DNA of 64,000 bases from positions 310,001 through 374,000 of the forward strand of contig CANMFU010000002.1 of NCBI GenBank assembly GCA_947497295.1, in the 5' to 3' direction. The stretch is from an uncultured Roseovarius sp. (GTDB lineage: Bacteria; Pseudomonadota; Alphaproteobacteria; Rhodobacterales; Rhodobacteraceae). The translations under genes and the position numbers were made by a program. Below, piece by piece: positions 8,351 through 17,952 of this stretch (position 1 is its first letter; each line of letters opens with the position of its first letter). Below the pieces are notes generated by a model, which had not been told where the DNA came from, searched no databases, and saw only the letters and a program-made list of their open reading frames with translations.

Positions 8351-8541
8351 ACACCTTGAGAAAACGGATTGACCAGATCGAACGCAACCGCCCGGTGCTG
8401 GGTTTGTCTGCACCGCTTTGGCTGGTGGGGCTTGCCCCCGACGTGCTGGCGCGCGTGATGCAGGCCAAGGCGGACGGCACCTTTCCGCAATCACTTTGTG
8501 CGGCTGATTTAGAAGAACTGGCAGCCCTGACCGACCTATAG
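8347..8541 (+). CDS. Small hypothetical element protein
   Basis: This 64-residue protein starts at ATG 8347 behind a GGGAGCG ribosome site. It begins MNTLRKRIDQIE, a likely short coiled coil, and continues with LAPDVLARVMQAK and DLEELAALTDL. It sits 8 bp before the DUF5681 gene. I do not recognise a family. Length and position fit the small genes found between replication and terminase-like genes in integrated elements. Confidence 0.5.
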   Translation: MNTLRKRIDQIERNRPVLGLSAPLWLVGLAPDVLARVMQAKADGTFPQSLCAADLEELAALTDL

Positions 8542-8549
8542 GAGGCGAT

Positions 8550-8921
8550 ATGACCCGAAACAGCGGACGCAATACGGATGGAACATTTGCCCCCGGCAAC
8601 CCCGGCAAGCCCCAAGGCGCGCGCCATAGGGCCACACAGGCCGCGCTGGCGCTTCTGGATGGCGAAGCCGAAGCCTTGACCCGCCAAGCCGTTACAATGG
8701 CGCTGGGCGGTGATGCGACCAAAACGCGAAACGATGGCGAACCCCTTGACGCCTTCACGGCACGGGCATCGCCTGGTGCATCCGGCGCGGTTTGCCTTCC
8801 TCACAATGGGCGCGATGCGATTGCTACCGGCAAAGCCCCCGATTGGGCGCAAAGCGCGCTTGTCACGCGACACCTGCGCGAAAAGCACCGGACCAACCAC
8901 AAAGAGCAACGCGACGCTTAG
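8550..8921 (+). pseudogene. DUF5681 protein, 3' part replaced or deleted
   Basis: A GGAGG site precedes ATG 8550. The first 50 residues (GTFAPGNPGKPQGARHR, then LALLDGEAEALT) are the conserved start of DUF5681 phage/element proteins. After MALGGDA the sequence departs from the family and becomes low-information, ending at 8921. A deletion or frameshift near 8705 is the simplest reading, so the product is probably non-functional. Confidence 0.6.
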
Positions 8922-8997
8922 GGTGTATAATTAGGGGGATAGAGAAAAGCACTGTTGGTGTTTTATTTATATAAATAAATCACTTACCGGATTTATA

Positions 8998-9073
8998 TGG
9001 TGCCCCCACACGGACTCGAACCGCGGACCTACTGATTACAAATCAGTTGCTCTACCAGCTGAGCTATAGGGGC
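8998..9073 (-). tRNA. tRNA-Thr (anticodon TGT)
   Basis: On the minus strand the sequence folds as a standard cloverleaf. The acceptor pair is GCCCCTA with TGGGGGC, the D arm contains AGCTCAGC..GGTAGAGC, the anticodon loop is TTTGTAA (anticodon TGT), and the T arm contains GGTTCGAGTCC. The discriminator is A, and CCA is encoded at 8998-9000. Its 3' end faces the mobile-element remnants, the usual orientation for tRNA-targeting integrases. Confidence 0.95.
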
Positions 9074-9319
9074 ATTCAACGGGTTAGCTGCTTTCACCGC
9101 CCATTGATGCACCGATTTTGATTGCTATTTGGTTGCTCATCAATGCCGGTGCGCGATACGCCGTTTAAACGCGCCGAGACATATTGTCCATAGCCCTATT
9201 GCACGAATTATCCTCGCTCACCATGCCCGCGAAGGTTACATGACCTCCACATCACTCTGCTACAAGAAACCTTCATGCCGAAGCCACGATCCGCATCCCC
9301 TGCCTACTCGCCTGTGGTG

Positions 9320-9541
9320 CGTCGGGTGATCTACACTATCAATACCACCACAGCGCTGAACTCAAAAATCCGGCATTCGGTTCGAACAAGCGGCCACTTC
9401 CCCAGCGACGAGGCGGCGGCGAAATGGATTTATATGGCGCTCATGGCTCCCTCAACTGCGTGGAAGCGTTCGGTGCGCGAATGGCATGCGGTCAAAAGCC
9501 AGCTCGCTATCACTTTCAAAGGCTGCTTGCGCATGGCGTGA
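9320..9541 (+). pseudogene. IS256-family transposase C-terminal fragment
   Basis: About 73 codons match the C-terminus of IS256/mutator transposases: RRVIYT, LNSKIR, RTSGHFPSDEAA and the VREWHAVKSQLAI motif. TINTTTALNS replaces the usual TTNAIESLN, so it is degenerate as well as truncated. No terminal repeats are recognised, so this is a dead fragment. Confidence 0.75.
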
Positions 9542-9721
9542 CAAGAGGCGTCAGGGAAGAGAATCTTGCACAGTCTCAGTTGGAACGGCAGCGACTTCTC
9601 GCAACAGCCACCTATGGAGACGCTCTTGCATCGGTTCTGGATCGCGGTCTGCTGAGCAATTCTGACAAAGCGTGATTTGAGCGCATGACCGATAAAGCCG
9701 CTATTTAGTCCCGCTTTTCCC

Positions 9722-10485
9722 TTAGGTCAGCATCGGGCCAAGCAGCGTGCCGGGCCCCGCACCCGTGCTTGCGCCAGGCCAGACGGCTGCACCAGTGTGG
9801 TTAAGCGCTTGCAGCGGCATGCTGCCATCGGAGTAACCACGCACCGGGCGGAAAATCGCATTCTGGGGCAGATGATGACTGCCGCAAACCTGATCGCCCC
9901 CACCAGATTGGGATTGTCAGCCTCCAGATCCAAGGGCGAGACGCAGCGCATTCCAAGGATCCGGTCGCGCAAACCGGGCGCGTGACGCTCGACGATATCC
10001 AGCACGCGTTGGGAAAAGGTGGCCAGGGCCGTGTCCCAATCCGCCGCGTCGATCTGCCCTGCGGCATCACCCTTGATGTCGCTTGGCACTATGTGCACTT
10101 GCAGCCAGAGCGTGCGTTTCCCCTCGGGCGCGCGGCTAGGGTCAATCGCCGATGGCTGTCCCACGACTATCATCGGCTCTGTCGGTAAAAGCCCAGCCAA
10201 TGGCTGCTGATATGCCAGTGTCATTGCATCAAGTGTCGGGGCAATCGTGACATAAGCGTCGTCGCACGGCTCCGGGCCAGCGCGCCAATCGGGCAGATCC
10301 GACATGGCCAGGTGGATCATCACTGTGCCGGGCGCGTGGCGAAACGTATCGAGTCCCGTGTCGTAATCGGCGTCGCCAGCCCCGCCCGTCATCCGCGCCA
10401 ACGACTTTGGCGCGACGTTGGCGATAATGGCTTTGTTCGTCCCACTCTGCGGGATCTCTCCCGCAAGAGTGTACGCAGAGCGCAA
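9722..10485 (-). pseudogene. Phytoene desaturase-like FAD oxidoreductase, truncated and frameshifted
   Basis: The visible frame begins within the substrate domain (GDADYDTGL, IHLAMSDLPDW, LWLQVHIVPSDIKGDA, RILGMR, PLDLEADNPNLVG), and the whole N-terminal FAD-binding half is absent. After NPNLVG at about 9900 one missing G shifts the frame. Read one base over, the family ending returns: GDQVCGSHHLPQN, RPVRGYSDGS, HTGAAVWPGA, with stop at 9722. A single-base deletion plus 5' truncation therefore inactivated a CrtI-like NAD(P)/FAD oxidoreductase. Confidence 0.75.
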
Positions 10486-10500
10486 ATGCCCGCTTTTTGC

Positions 10501-10905
10501 TTAGCTGGCTGTCACGACCCAAAGATCACCGATGCCGGTCACCCATCCAAGACTTTGAATGATTTTTCCGGCCTGTGAATGCGTGACCTGCGGCCACCGC
10601 CGCGACCATTCCGATACCATGCAGAATTGCGGTAGACAGGCCTGGCATTTGCAAAATGCGGGTGCGGATGGATACTGTCCATCGCGCGGCGCAAATGCCT
10701 GCCCAGATTGCGCGATACCTTGCGCAGCTCCGGCGACGGAATCCGCGCGCCCGATCAGAAAACCCTCCAGCCCGGCCATATCCCTAACCCGCCCCGCGGT
10801 CACCGCCGACTCCAGCCCGCCTGAATGTGCATAGCCCCCGGCAGGAAGCCGACCATCCGCGAGCAGCAACAGCGCAGCCTGCTTTCCTGTCTCAGCGCCC
10901 TTCAT
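10501..10905 (-). pseudogene. ureF: Urease accessory protein UreF, decayed
   Basis: The ATG is directly after the ureC-remnant TGA. The first about 50 residues (LLLLADGRLPAGGYAHSGG, VTAGRVRDMAGLE) are a clear UreF start. Beyond codon 55 the family signal is only found by switching frames (an ELRKVSRNLGR-like piece, then AILHGIGMVAAVAAGH), indicating at least two frameshifts. UreE, normally between ureC and ureF, is missing. Confidence 0.75.
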
Positions 10906-12125
10906 TCAGAACAGGAAGTATCGTTGCACCATCGGCACTTCGCTTGCCGGTTCGTGATCGGCGATTTCCCCATCGATTTTCACCGAGTAAGTGTCGGGAT
11001 CGACCTCGATCCTTGGCAAGGCCGTATTCTCCGGCACGCCCTCCTGGCCGCGCCCGCGCATATTTTGAATCGCGACAAACCGGCGGTTGGTGTCAACGCG
11101 TACCGGCAACCCGTCACCAATCGTCGCCTGCGATACAAAGGCAAGGCTGATTGCCCCCGCTGGCGGGCTGTTGACGTTGAACCCGGTCCGCTCCATCACC
11201 GGCTGCGGTGTCGGGATCGACGCGTTGGGATCGCCCAACGCCGCTGTTGCCACCATACTGCCGGTGAATACCGTATGGGGCCGCATGCCAAAGAGCGCCG
11301 GTTGTCGGCACGATCATCGCCGGGGGCCGGGCCGCGCAGCTTTTTCATCTGGTGGGCGGTCTGCCATGTGCGCATCACTGTCTCGCCGATACGCCCCATC
11401 GCTTGCGCGTCCGGCGACATGATCGAAATCGCGCCCATGTCCTGAAGGATGTCTTCGGCGGCAATCGTGCCTGCCCTCACCCGGCTTTCGGCAAAGGCCA
11501 GATCGTTGGGTACCTGCCGGTTCAGGTGGTGGGCGGGCATCACCATATCCATATGCTCGGCCACGGTATTGCGGGTAAAGGGCCGCGTCGGATTAGTCGA
11601 GGCGCGCAGCAAATCCTCGACAAATCCGGCCTCATTCAGTGTGTCAGAGTGGATCGCTACCTGCACGCCCGATGCCAGTGCCACTTGCAGCATTTGCCGC
11701 CCGACGAAATGCACGTGCGTGTCGATTGCGCCGACGGTCGCGATCAGCCCGTTGCCGGACATAATCTCGGTCGAGCGGCCGATTACCAGCGCGGGATCTA
11801 TCCCGTACATTGTGCCGGGGTTGCCGGATTGCCCGATACCCACGATGCGCCCGTCGCGAACGCCTATATCGGCCATGATGATCCCCCAATGGTCAAGGAT
11901 CACAGCACCGGTGATCACCAGATCTGGCGTGCCCTGCGCGCGGGTTGGCGAGGATTGACCCATCGACTCGCGGATCGACTTGCCGCCGCCAAAGACGGAC
12001 CCGTCGCCGCCGCCAGAAGGGTCCTCTTCGATCTCAATCGTCAGGCAGGTGTCGGCGAGCCGGATGCGGTCATCCTTGGTCGGCCCGTAGGACGCAACAT
12101 AATCGCGGCGATCAACCTTTTGCAT
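10906..12125 (-). pseudogene. ureC: Urease alpha subunit UreC, internally deleted and frameshifted
   Basis: The ATG at 12125 lies within the 3' end of ureB behind GGGGAA. The start ([18 protein letters not shown], then IGKSGNPG-like [10 protein letters not shown], and DTHVHF) is typical UreC. Then stretches are missing. The segment with the carbamylated lysine and the HTEGAGGGHAPD segment are gone, while [21 protein letters not shown] and QAMGRIGET remain. After MKKLRG at about 11340 the frame is lost, and [13 protein letters not shown] to the end (10906) lies in another frame. Roughly 400 of the usual about 570 residues remain, and with the metal-bridging lysine missing it cannot be active. 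Confidence 0.85.
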
Positions 12126-12648
12126 TTCCCCGCTCTGCTTTGCACAGACCGCGCAAGCCAAGCGCAATGCGTCTGCCCTGAATGGGTATCAGATTCACCT
12201 CCAACACGGCGCCGGGTTCGAACCGTTCGGCCTCGCCCGACAGCACCGCAAGCCGCTTGCCCCAAGCCGCATCGCGGTCAAACTCAAGCGCCGCGTTCAC
12301 TTCGGCGGAATGAAAATGCGAGCCTATCTGGATCGGCCGGTCGGACGTGTTGGCCACCCGCAACGTCGTCACCTCCAGCCCCTCGTTTATAATGACATCG
12401 CCGTCGCCATGCAGGATCTCGCCGGGGATGATCGGGCCGGCCTCGTGGCCCAGCGGCGCCTGCCTTGTCTCGCCGCCGGGGCAGCGCCGCTCGCTGGGCG
12501 AGCTGGGGCCGGACGACCGCGTTCGTTCCGGCGCGTCCGAGCTGGTCTGGTCATGATCGCGACCCGGATCATCGGTGACATGCCTGCCGTTTTCGGCGCT
12601 TGGGTTGTCAGACACACGCTGCGCGAAGGGATTGAGTCTTCTTGTCAT
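12112..12648 (-). CDS. ureB: Urease beta subunit UreB (open frame in a dead operon)
   Basis: This 178-residue open frame starts at ATG 12648, overlapping the end of the ureA remnant. The UreB core is intact: [59 protein letters not shown] charged 70-residue N-terminal extension precedes the core, as in some alphaproteobacterial UreB, although here it is poor in recognisable motifs. SHFHSAEVN replaces the usual SHFHFFEVN. Since ureA and ureC are broken, the product has no partner even if made. Confidence 0.7.
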   Translation of the reverse strand: MTRRLNPFAQRVSDNPSAENGRHVTDDPGRDHDQTSSDAPERTRSSGPSSPSERRCPGGETRQAPLGHEAGPIIPGEILHGDGDVIINEGLEVTTLRVANTSDRPIQIGSHFHSAEVNAALEFDRDAAWGKRLAVLSGEAERFEPGAVLEVNLIPIQGRRIALGLRGLCKAERGNAKG

Positions 12649-13038
12649 CGGATCGGCTCCATCACGGTCACCAGCTTGGCTCCGTGGAAAACGTTGCCTC
12701 GACCTGAATCTGGGCAATCATTTCCGGCATCCTTCCATCACGTCGTCGCGGCGTAGAACATTGCGGCCCGATCCCATCAGATCGGTCGCCGTCTCGCCAT
12801 CGCGCGCACCCTCCGGCAGATAGGAGGTCAGCAGCGCTGTCGCTTCGGGAAGGCTCAGCTTCAGTCCGCGCTCCCGACGCTCCAGCGCAAGCTTGTCGGC
12901 TGTGTAGACCAAATGCGGTGCATCACAAATCCCGAGGTCGCTGACGTCAGACAAGGCCCGGATTTCGGCATTGTCCGCAGGTTTACCGGGCCGTGAAAAG
13001 TCCAGAGGAACGCTCCTTTGATCGGTCCAAAGATCCAT
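12645..13038 (-). pseudogene. ureA: Urease gamma subunit UreA, frameshifted
   Basis: [24 protein letters not shown] and EGARDG then DLMGSG are UreA. The N-terminus upstream of ADKL does not match the family. At VMEG one missing G (near 12735) shifts the frame: read over, [14 protein letters not shown] follows, and a second shift yields [12 protein letters not shown] ending on the UreB start codon. Two single-base lesions plus an altered N-terminus mark a pseudogene. Confidence 0.75.
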
Positions 13039-13212
13039 GTCGCGCCAGATACATTCGCCGCCGTTACCGGGAGTAATTTTTGGCGATAATTACCCCATCA
13101 GCAGTGGTCAGAGGGATGATAAACTCGCGTTACAATTCGGTTGCTCCACCAGAAAATCCAGTGGGCTGCCGAAACGGCTCTCAGCAGACCCCGAAGAGGG
13201 TGGCAAGCGTTC

Positions 13213-14088
13213 TCAGGGGGTGATCAAGTTAATGCCGGGAATTCGTCCGATACGGTAGACATCTTCGTCATAAAGATCGCTCAATTCGTCGATCAATTCT
13301 TCGGTCCACCCAGGCAGGTCCAGCTCTTCCTCTATGGCGTCTTCATCGGCGAATTTGTCCAAAAACGCTGAAATCACGCGCCGCTTTTGCATTTCGGTCA
13401 TGCCGGGATGCTGCTTTAGATAAGCATCGAACCGGGTCATGCCGACCGCTGTCATGATCTCGCGCATCAGGGCATATTCGCCTTCCATTGGTACGACGTG
13501 GTCCACACCTGCCATTTCCCGCAGGATCTGGCCCCAGATCAGCGGCGTATCCTCGTTGCACCAGACTGTGATCGGAATGTCCGGGATCGCGTCGCGCACC
13601 CGTTCGATCATATCGGACCAGCGCATTTCGGTGGGATCGGTGCCGCCGAGATAGCCGTTCATGTTATCGTATTTCGTCTGCGCCATGACCGCGGGCAGGA
13701 AGGTGGCCGGGTTACAGATGGCAAAGAACATCTCGATCTCGTCCCGCTCGAAAATCTCGCGGAATATCTGCGTGCGCCGCGTGGCGGACGTATAAAACGC
13801 CCCGCCGGACGCCGCCATTTTCGGGGTGCCGAAAAATCCGGGATTGGACAGGATCAGCCGCTCTGGCGGCTCGTCGAACCCCATGGCATCCATCAGCACC
13901 TCGCGCGTGTGATCGGCGATGGTGCCCTGCGCGGCCGCATGCAGGATGTCGCGCAGCAGTTTGCGGTACTCCTTGGGGTAGGGCATCCGCGTGCCACGCT
14001 TGGCCAGCATGTCCTGATTGGCAATCAGGCATTTCAGCAGCCGGTCCTCATCGGTGACATGGGCGCCTGCGTGAAGAACGAGCTGCAT
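13213..14088 (-). CDS. Conserved hypothetical protein
   Basis: From the Met at 14088 this is about 291 residues (the frame is open further upstream to 14244). I prefer 14088 because MQLVLHAGAH looks like a native start and it leaves room for a divergent promoter before uvrB. The N-terminus (LVLHAGAH, LLKCLIANQDMLAKRG) faintly resembles sulfotransferase-like proteins that begin with an HIGTHKTG-type loop, but the glycine/serine phosphate-binding pattern is not present. The C-terminus is very acidic (ISAFLDKF, then EELDLPGWTEELID). No signal peptide or membrane segment is seen. Function unknown. Confidence 0.6.
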   Translation of the reverse strand: MQLVLHAGAHVTDEDRLLKCLIANQDMLAKRGTRMPYPKEYRKLLRDILHAAAQGTIADHTREVLMDAMGFDEPPERLILSNPGFFGTPKMAASGGAFYTSATRRTQIFREIFERDEIEMFFAICNPATFLPAVMAQTKYDNMNGYLGGTDPTEMRWSDMIERVRDAIPDIPITVWCNEDTPLIWGQILREMAGVDHVVPMEGEYALMREIMTAVGMTRFDAYLKQHPGMTEMQKRRVISAFLDKFADEDAIEEELDLPGWTEELIDELSDLYDEDVYRIGRIPGINLITP

Positions 14089-14243
14089 GGTATGGGAATC
14101 CAGATCAAAGGGTATCGGGCTCAGCGGTGTATAAATGCCTTTATCACGCAGATAAACCGCTTTCGCCCGCCCCCGCGCCGGGCGGTGCGGGTTGAACCCG
14201 GCGAAAAAAGCATCAAATGTGGCAGGCCCGAAGGAGTCCCCCA

Positions 14244-16442
14244 ATGCCCTATGCCCATTCCGACAGCCAGCCCCCCGTTCTGGCCAACCCCGCGCCGGAC
14301 GTGCGCGAACGTCTCAAGCTGGAAGGCGGCAAGCGGTTCGAGCTGGTGACAGAATTCTCGCCGGCAGGGGATCAGCCGACTGCCATTGCGGAAATCAGTC
14401 AGTCGATCAGCGATGGCGAGCGCGATCAAGTGCTCTTGGGCGCGACCGGCACGGGCAAGACCTACACCATGGCCAAGGTGATCGAACAAACCCAGCGCCC
14501 CGCCATCATCCTGGCTCCGAACAAGACGCTGGCGGCGCAGCTATACGGCGAATTCAAAGGATTTTTTCCGAACAACGCGGTCGAATATTTCGTCAGCTAT
14601 TACGACTACTACCAGCCCGAGGCTTACGTTGCGCGCAGTGATACCTTCATCGAGAAGGAAAGCCAGATCAACGAACAGATCGACCGCATGCGCCACTCGG
14701 CGACGCGCGCCCTGCTGGAGCGGGACGATGTGATCATCGTCGCGTCGGTCAGCTGTATCTACGGTATCGGCAGCGTCGAAACGTACGGCGCCATGACGCA
14801 GGACCTGATCGTCGGCACTGATTACGACCAACGTCAGGTGATGGCGGATCTGGTCGCGCAGCAATACAAGCGCAACGATGCGGCGTTCCAGCGCGGCAGT
14901 TTTCGCGTGCGCGGCGACAGCCTGGAAATTTTCCCCGCCCACCTTGAGGACCGCGCCTGGCGTCTCAGCTTCTTTGGGAACGAGCTGGAGGGTATCACCG
15001 AGTTTGATCCGTTGACCGGCGAGAAAACCGGCACGTTCGAGAAAATCCGCATCTACGCCAACAGCCACTATGTGACGCCCAAGCCCACGATGCAGCAGGC
15101 CATAATCGGCATCAAGAAAGAGCTGCGCATCCGGCTTGATCAGCTGGTCGGCGAGGGTAAGTTGCTGGAGGCGCAGCGTCTGGAGCAGCGCACGAATTTC
15201 GATCTGGAGATGTTGGAGGCCACCGGCGTCTGCAACGGGATCGAAAATTATTCACGCTACCTGACGGGCCGCGCTCCCGGCGAGCCGCCCCCGACCCTGT
15301 TTGAATTCATCCCCGACAATGCCATTGTTTTCGCGGACGAATCCCACGTCTCCGTCCCGCAGATCGGGGCTATGTACAAGGGCGACTACCGCCGCAAATT
15401 CACGCTGGCCGAGCATGGATTCCGCCTGCCGTCCTGCATGGATAACCGACCCCTGAAGTTTGAGGAATGGGATGCGATGCGGCCCCAGTCGGTGTTTGTC
15501 AGCGCGACGCCGGCCAAATGGGAGATCGAGCAGACGGGCGGCGTTTTCACCGAACAGGTGATCCGCCCCACCGGCCTTCTGGACCCGGTGATCGAGATCC
15601 GCCCGGTGGAAACGCAAGTCGACGATCTGATCGACGAGGTGCGCCGCGTCACCGCCGCTGGCTTCCGTACGCTGGTCACGACCCTGACGAAACGCATGGC
15701 CGAAGATCTGACCGAATACATGCACGAGCAGGGCATCAAGGTGCGCTACATGCATTCGGAAATCGACACGATCGAACGGATCGAGATTCTGCGCGATCTG
15801 CGGCTGGGCGCCTTTGACGTGCTGATCGGGATCAACCTCTTGCGCGAGGGGCTGGATATCCCCGAATGCGGGCTGGTCGCCATTCTGGACGCGGACAAAG
15901 AAGGCTTCCTGCGCTCGGAAACCTCCCTGATCCAGACCGTCGGGCGCGCGGCGCGAAATGCCGAGGGGCGCGTGATCATGTATGCCGATCGCATCACCGG
16001 CTCCATGGAGCGCGCAATGAGCGAAACGGACCGACGCCGGGAAAAGCAGATCGCCTATAACGAGGCGCACGGCATCACGCCGGCTACCGTCAAGAAGAAC
16101 GTAGAAGATATTCTGGCCGGTCTCTACAAGGGCGACGTGGACATGAGCCGCGTGACGGCCAAGATCGACAAGCCGATGCACGGCGCCAATTTGGCCGCGC
16201 ATCTGGACGGGCTGCGTCTGGATATGCGCAAAGCCGCCGAAAATCTGGAATTCGAAGAGGCCGCCCGCTTGCGCGACGAGGTCAAGCGACTGGAAGCTGT
16301 CGATCTGGCGATTTCCGACGATCCGCTGGCCCGCCAGTCGGCGGTCGAGGCGGCAGTCGAGGCCGGGTCCAAAACGCGTGGCAGATCCACCGCAGGCAAG
16401 CCCGGCCAGCGCGGAGGGAACGTCAAGCGACGCAGGAAGTAG
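14244..16442 (+). CDS. uvrB: Excinuclease ABC subunit UvrB
   Basis: This 732-residue DNA-repair helicase-like protein receives damaged DNA from UvrA and recruits UvrC. The start at 14244 follows an AAGGAG site. Walker A GATGTGKT is at about residues 66-73. The beta-hairpin region [11 protein letters not shown] follows, then Walker B-type DESHVSVPQ, helicase motifs ([22 protein letters not shown]) and the C-terminal UVR domain ([17 protein letters not shown]). The C-terminus is basic (KRRRK). Length and motifs are complete. Confidence 0.97.
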   Translation: MPYAHSDSQPPVLANPAPDVRERLKLEGGKRFELVTEFSPAGDQPTAIAEISQSISDGERDQVLLGATGTGKTYTMAKVIEQTQRPAIILAPNKTLAAQLYGEFKGFFPNNAVEYFVSYYDYYQPEAYVARSDTFIEKESQINEQIDRMRHSATRALLERDDVIIVASVSCIYGIGSVETYGAMTQDLIVGTDYDQRQVMADLVAQQYKRNDAAFQRGSFRVRGDSLEIFPAHLEDRAWRLSFFGNELEGITEFDPLTGEKTGTFEKIRIYANSHYVTPKPTMQQAIIGIKKELRIRLDQLVGEGKLLEAQRLEQRTNFDLEMLEATGVCNGIENYSRYLTGRAPGEPPPTLFEFIPDNAIVFADESHVSVPQIGAMYKGDYRRKFTLAEHGFRLPSCMDNRPLKFEEWDAMRPQSVFVSATPAKWEIEQTGGVFTEQVIRPTGLLDPVIEIRPVETQVDDLIDEVRRVTAAGFRTLVTTLTKRMAEDLTEYMHEQGIKVRYMHSEIDTIERIEILRDLRLGAFDVLIGINLLREGLDIPECGLVAILDADKEGFLRSETSLIQTVGRAARNAEGRVIMYADRITGSMERAMSETDRRREKQIAYNEAHGITPATVKKNVEDILAGLYKGDVDMSRVTAKIDKPMHGANLAAHLDGLRLDMRKAAENLEFEEAARLRDEVKRLEAVDLAISDDPLARQSAVEAAVEAGSKTRGRSTAGKPGQRGGNVKRRRK

Positions 16443-16523
16443 CAGACGCCCCACACGCAGGACAGGAACCATTTTCCATATGGGCGCGTTGCACCCCGAA
16501 CGCATCATCACGGGAGAGACCCA

Positions 16524-16709
16524 ATGGAATATGGCATTTTCGGCATTATCATTCTGGTTCTGGATATCTACGCGATTTACCAGACCCTCACATCATCCGC
16601 ATCCACAGCGGCCAAGGTGGTCTGGACGCTCGTCATCCTGATCCTGCCGGTGCTGGGCTTTATCGCCTGGCTCATCGCAGGTCCGCGCGGTGCATCGGCC
16701 AGCGTCTGA
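16524..16709 (+). CDS. PLDc_N-type small membrane protein
   Basis: This 61-residue protein with two hydrophobic segments begins MEYGIFGIIILVLDIYAI and has VVWTLVILILPVLGFIAWLI with a following GPRG. This is the pattern of the phospholipase D-nuclease N-terminal (PLDc_N) domain, found alone in many short membrane proteins. GGGAGAG precedes the ATG. Role unknown; probably inner membrane. Confidence 0.8.
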   Translation: MEYGIFGIIILVLDIYAIYQTLTSSASTAAKVVWTLVILILPVLGFIAWLIAGPRGASASV

Positions 16710-16736
16710 CGCCGCCGAAATTCAGGACAGTTGACA

Positions 16737-16760
16737 AGAGCGGGCCAGTGCGCCCGCTCT
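16737..16760. terminator. Hairpin between convergent genes
   Basis: Arms AGAGCGGGC and GCCCGCTCT flank a 6-nt loop and are followed by TTCGTTTT on the plus strand. The hairpin lies between the PLDc_N gene (+) and the zinc-ribbon gene (-), so it can end the plus transcript. Confidence 0.75.
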
Positions 16761-16784
16761 TTCGTTTTGCCTGCCAGTGCAGGG

Positions 16785-17072
16785 TCAGAAGTCGAACAGG
16801 TCTTCCAAAAATCCGCCGCGCTTTTTGCGCTTGGGGGCACGGCCCTCGTAGTCGCGGTCAGAATACCCACGCTCGCCCCGGTTGTCATAGGCACGATCCG
16901 GCGACTGGCGCGATTGGGGCGGCGGAGGCGGCGCCTCGGCCGCCGTGCGTTCGATGATCTTGTCCAACTCACCGCGATCCAGCCACACCCCTCGACATTG
17001 CGGGCAATAGTCGATTTCGACCCCTGCACGATCCGACATCACCAGTTCCGCGCCATCAACGGGACATTTCAT
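16785..17072 (-). CDS. Zinc-ribbon (zf-TFIIB) protein
   Basis: This is a 95-residue protein starting at ATG 17072 behind GGAGAAA. Residues 1-41 hold the TFIIB-type zinc ribbon: CPVDG, then YCPQCRGVWLDRGELDKI. A proline-rich linker (PPPPPQ) leads to an Arg/Tyr/Asp-rich tail and a C-terminal GGFLEDLFDF motif that often ends this family in alphaproteobacteria. It is probably a small cytosolic nucleic-acid- or protein-binding factor of unknown function. Confidence 0.8.
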   Translation of the reverse strand: MKCPVDGAELVMSDRAGVEIDYCPQCRGVWLDRGELDKIIERTAAEAPPPPPQSRQSPDRAYDNRGERGYSDRDYEGRAPKRKKRGGFLEDLFDF

Positions 17073-17232
17073 TGTTTTCTCCTTCTGTGTTGCAGTTTTT
17101 ATGTGGGAAGGCCCGGACCGCACCGCAATGCAGGGCTGGCGATATTTCGCATTTTTGGCGATTGGCGCCGCCCTGCGGTGTCGTTAACCTGCGCCGCATG
17201 ACGTGCCCCACCGCCCTGAACCGCGCCCAAGG

Positions 17233-17952
17233 ATGCGCCCCGTGACCCTGCTGCTCATGGCCGGCACCGGTGAGGCGCGGCAGATCGCAAGCGCCTTGAA
17301 AGCCAGCGACGCCGATTTCACCATCTGGCTGCCCCGTGACGGGCGCCTTGGCCGCGACTGGCCGGGGGATCCCGCGCGCGGCGCACTGGCCGATTGCTTG
17401 CGCAATCGGCGCATCAGCGCCGTTCTGGACGCATCGCACCCATTTGCCACCGATACGATCCGCCAAGCCAGCCAGCATAGCGGCGCGCATGGCCTGCCCT
17501 ATTGCCTGCTATGGCGGCCTGAATGGCGCGCCCGGCCCGGTGACCGCTGGACCCACGTGGACAGCGAAGCGGCCGCCGCGCGGCATATATCGCCGGGCGC
17601 AACCATCTTTGCCGCCACAGGGCGCGATTGCCTGACGCATTTCGCCGCGCTGGGCGCTGCGCATGTCTATTGCCGCCAAATCGGCGCGCCGGATGCGCCG
17701 TTTCCCTTTGCCGGCGGCGAATACCTGATCCAGCAGCCCCCCTTTTCGGTAGAGGATGAAACCGCCATGTTTCGGCGCCTCGGCATTGACTGGCTGGTGC
17801 TGCGCAACACCGGCAGCACGCGTGCGGAAACCAAGCTGACGGCAGCGCGGCATCTGAGCCTGAACGTGCTGATGGTCAACCGCCCGGCGCCGCCAGACAC
17901 GTTGCGCGTTGCATCGGTCGCAGAGGCGCTGACATGGGCGCAAGCGCAGTGA
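17233..17952 (+). CDS. cobK: Precorrin-6A reductase CobK
   Basis: The enzyme reduces precorrin-6A with NADPH in aerobic cobalamin synthesis. The frame allows starts from 17203; I prefer ATG 17233 (MRPVTLLLMAGTGEAR), giving about 239 residues, the usual size. Family features are LLMAGTGEARQIA at the N-terminus, DASHPFA, ATGRDCL, and LVLRNTGS with a following TKLTAARHL. No other cob gene is adjacent. The next gene overlaps its end by about 19 bp. The corrinoid link to the MttB homolog at 26.4 kb is only suggestive. Confidence 0.85.
   Translation: MRPVTLLLMAGTGEARQIASALKASDADFTIWLPRDGRLGRDWPGDPARGALADCLRNRRISAVLDASHPFATDTIRQASQHSGAHGLPYCLLWRPEWRARPGDRWTHVDSEAAAARHISPGATIFAATGRDCLTHFAALGAAHVYCRQIGAPDAPFPFAGGEYLIQQPPFSVEDETAMFRRLGIDWLVLRNTGSTRAETKLTAARHLSLNVLMVNRPAPPDTLRVASVAEALTWAQAQ

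Noticed and set aside
5245..8921. Active prophage or ICE
   Set aside because: The integrase is a C-terminal fragment, the primase is frameshifted, and no structural or transfer gene is seen.
9424..9675. 83-codon + frame after the IS256 fragment
   Set aside because: Overlaps the transposase remnant in another frame, starts within it and has no recognisable motif.
10825..12392. Plus-strand frames over the urease region
   Set aside because: They lie antisense to clear urease fragments and carry no domain.
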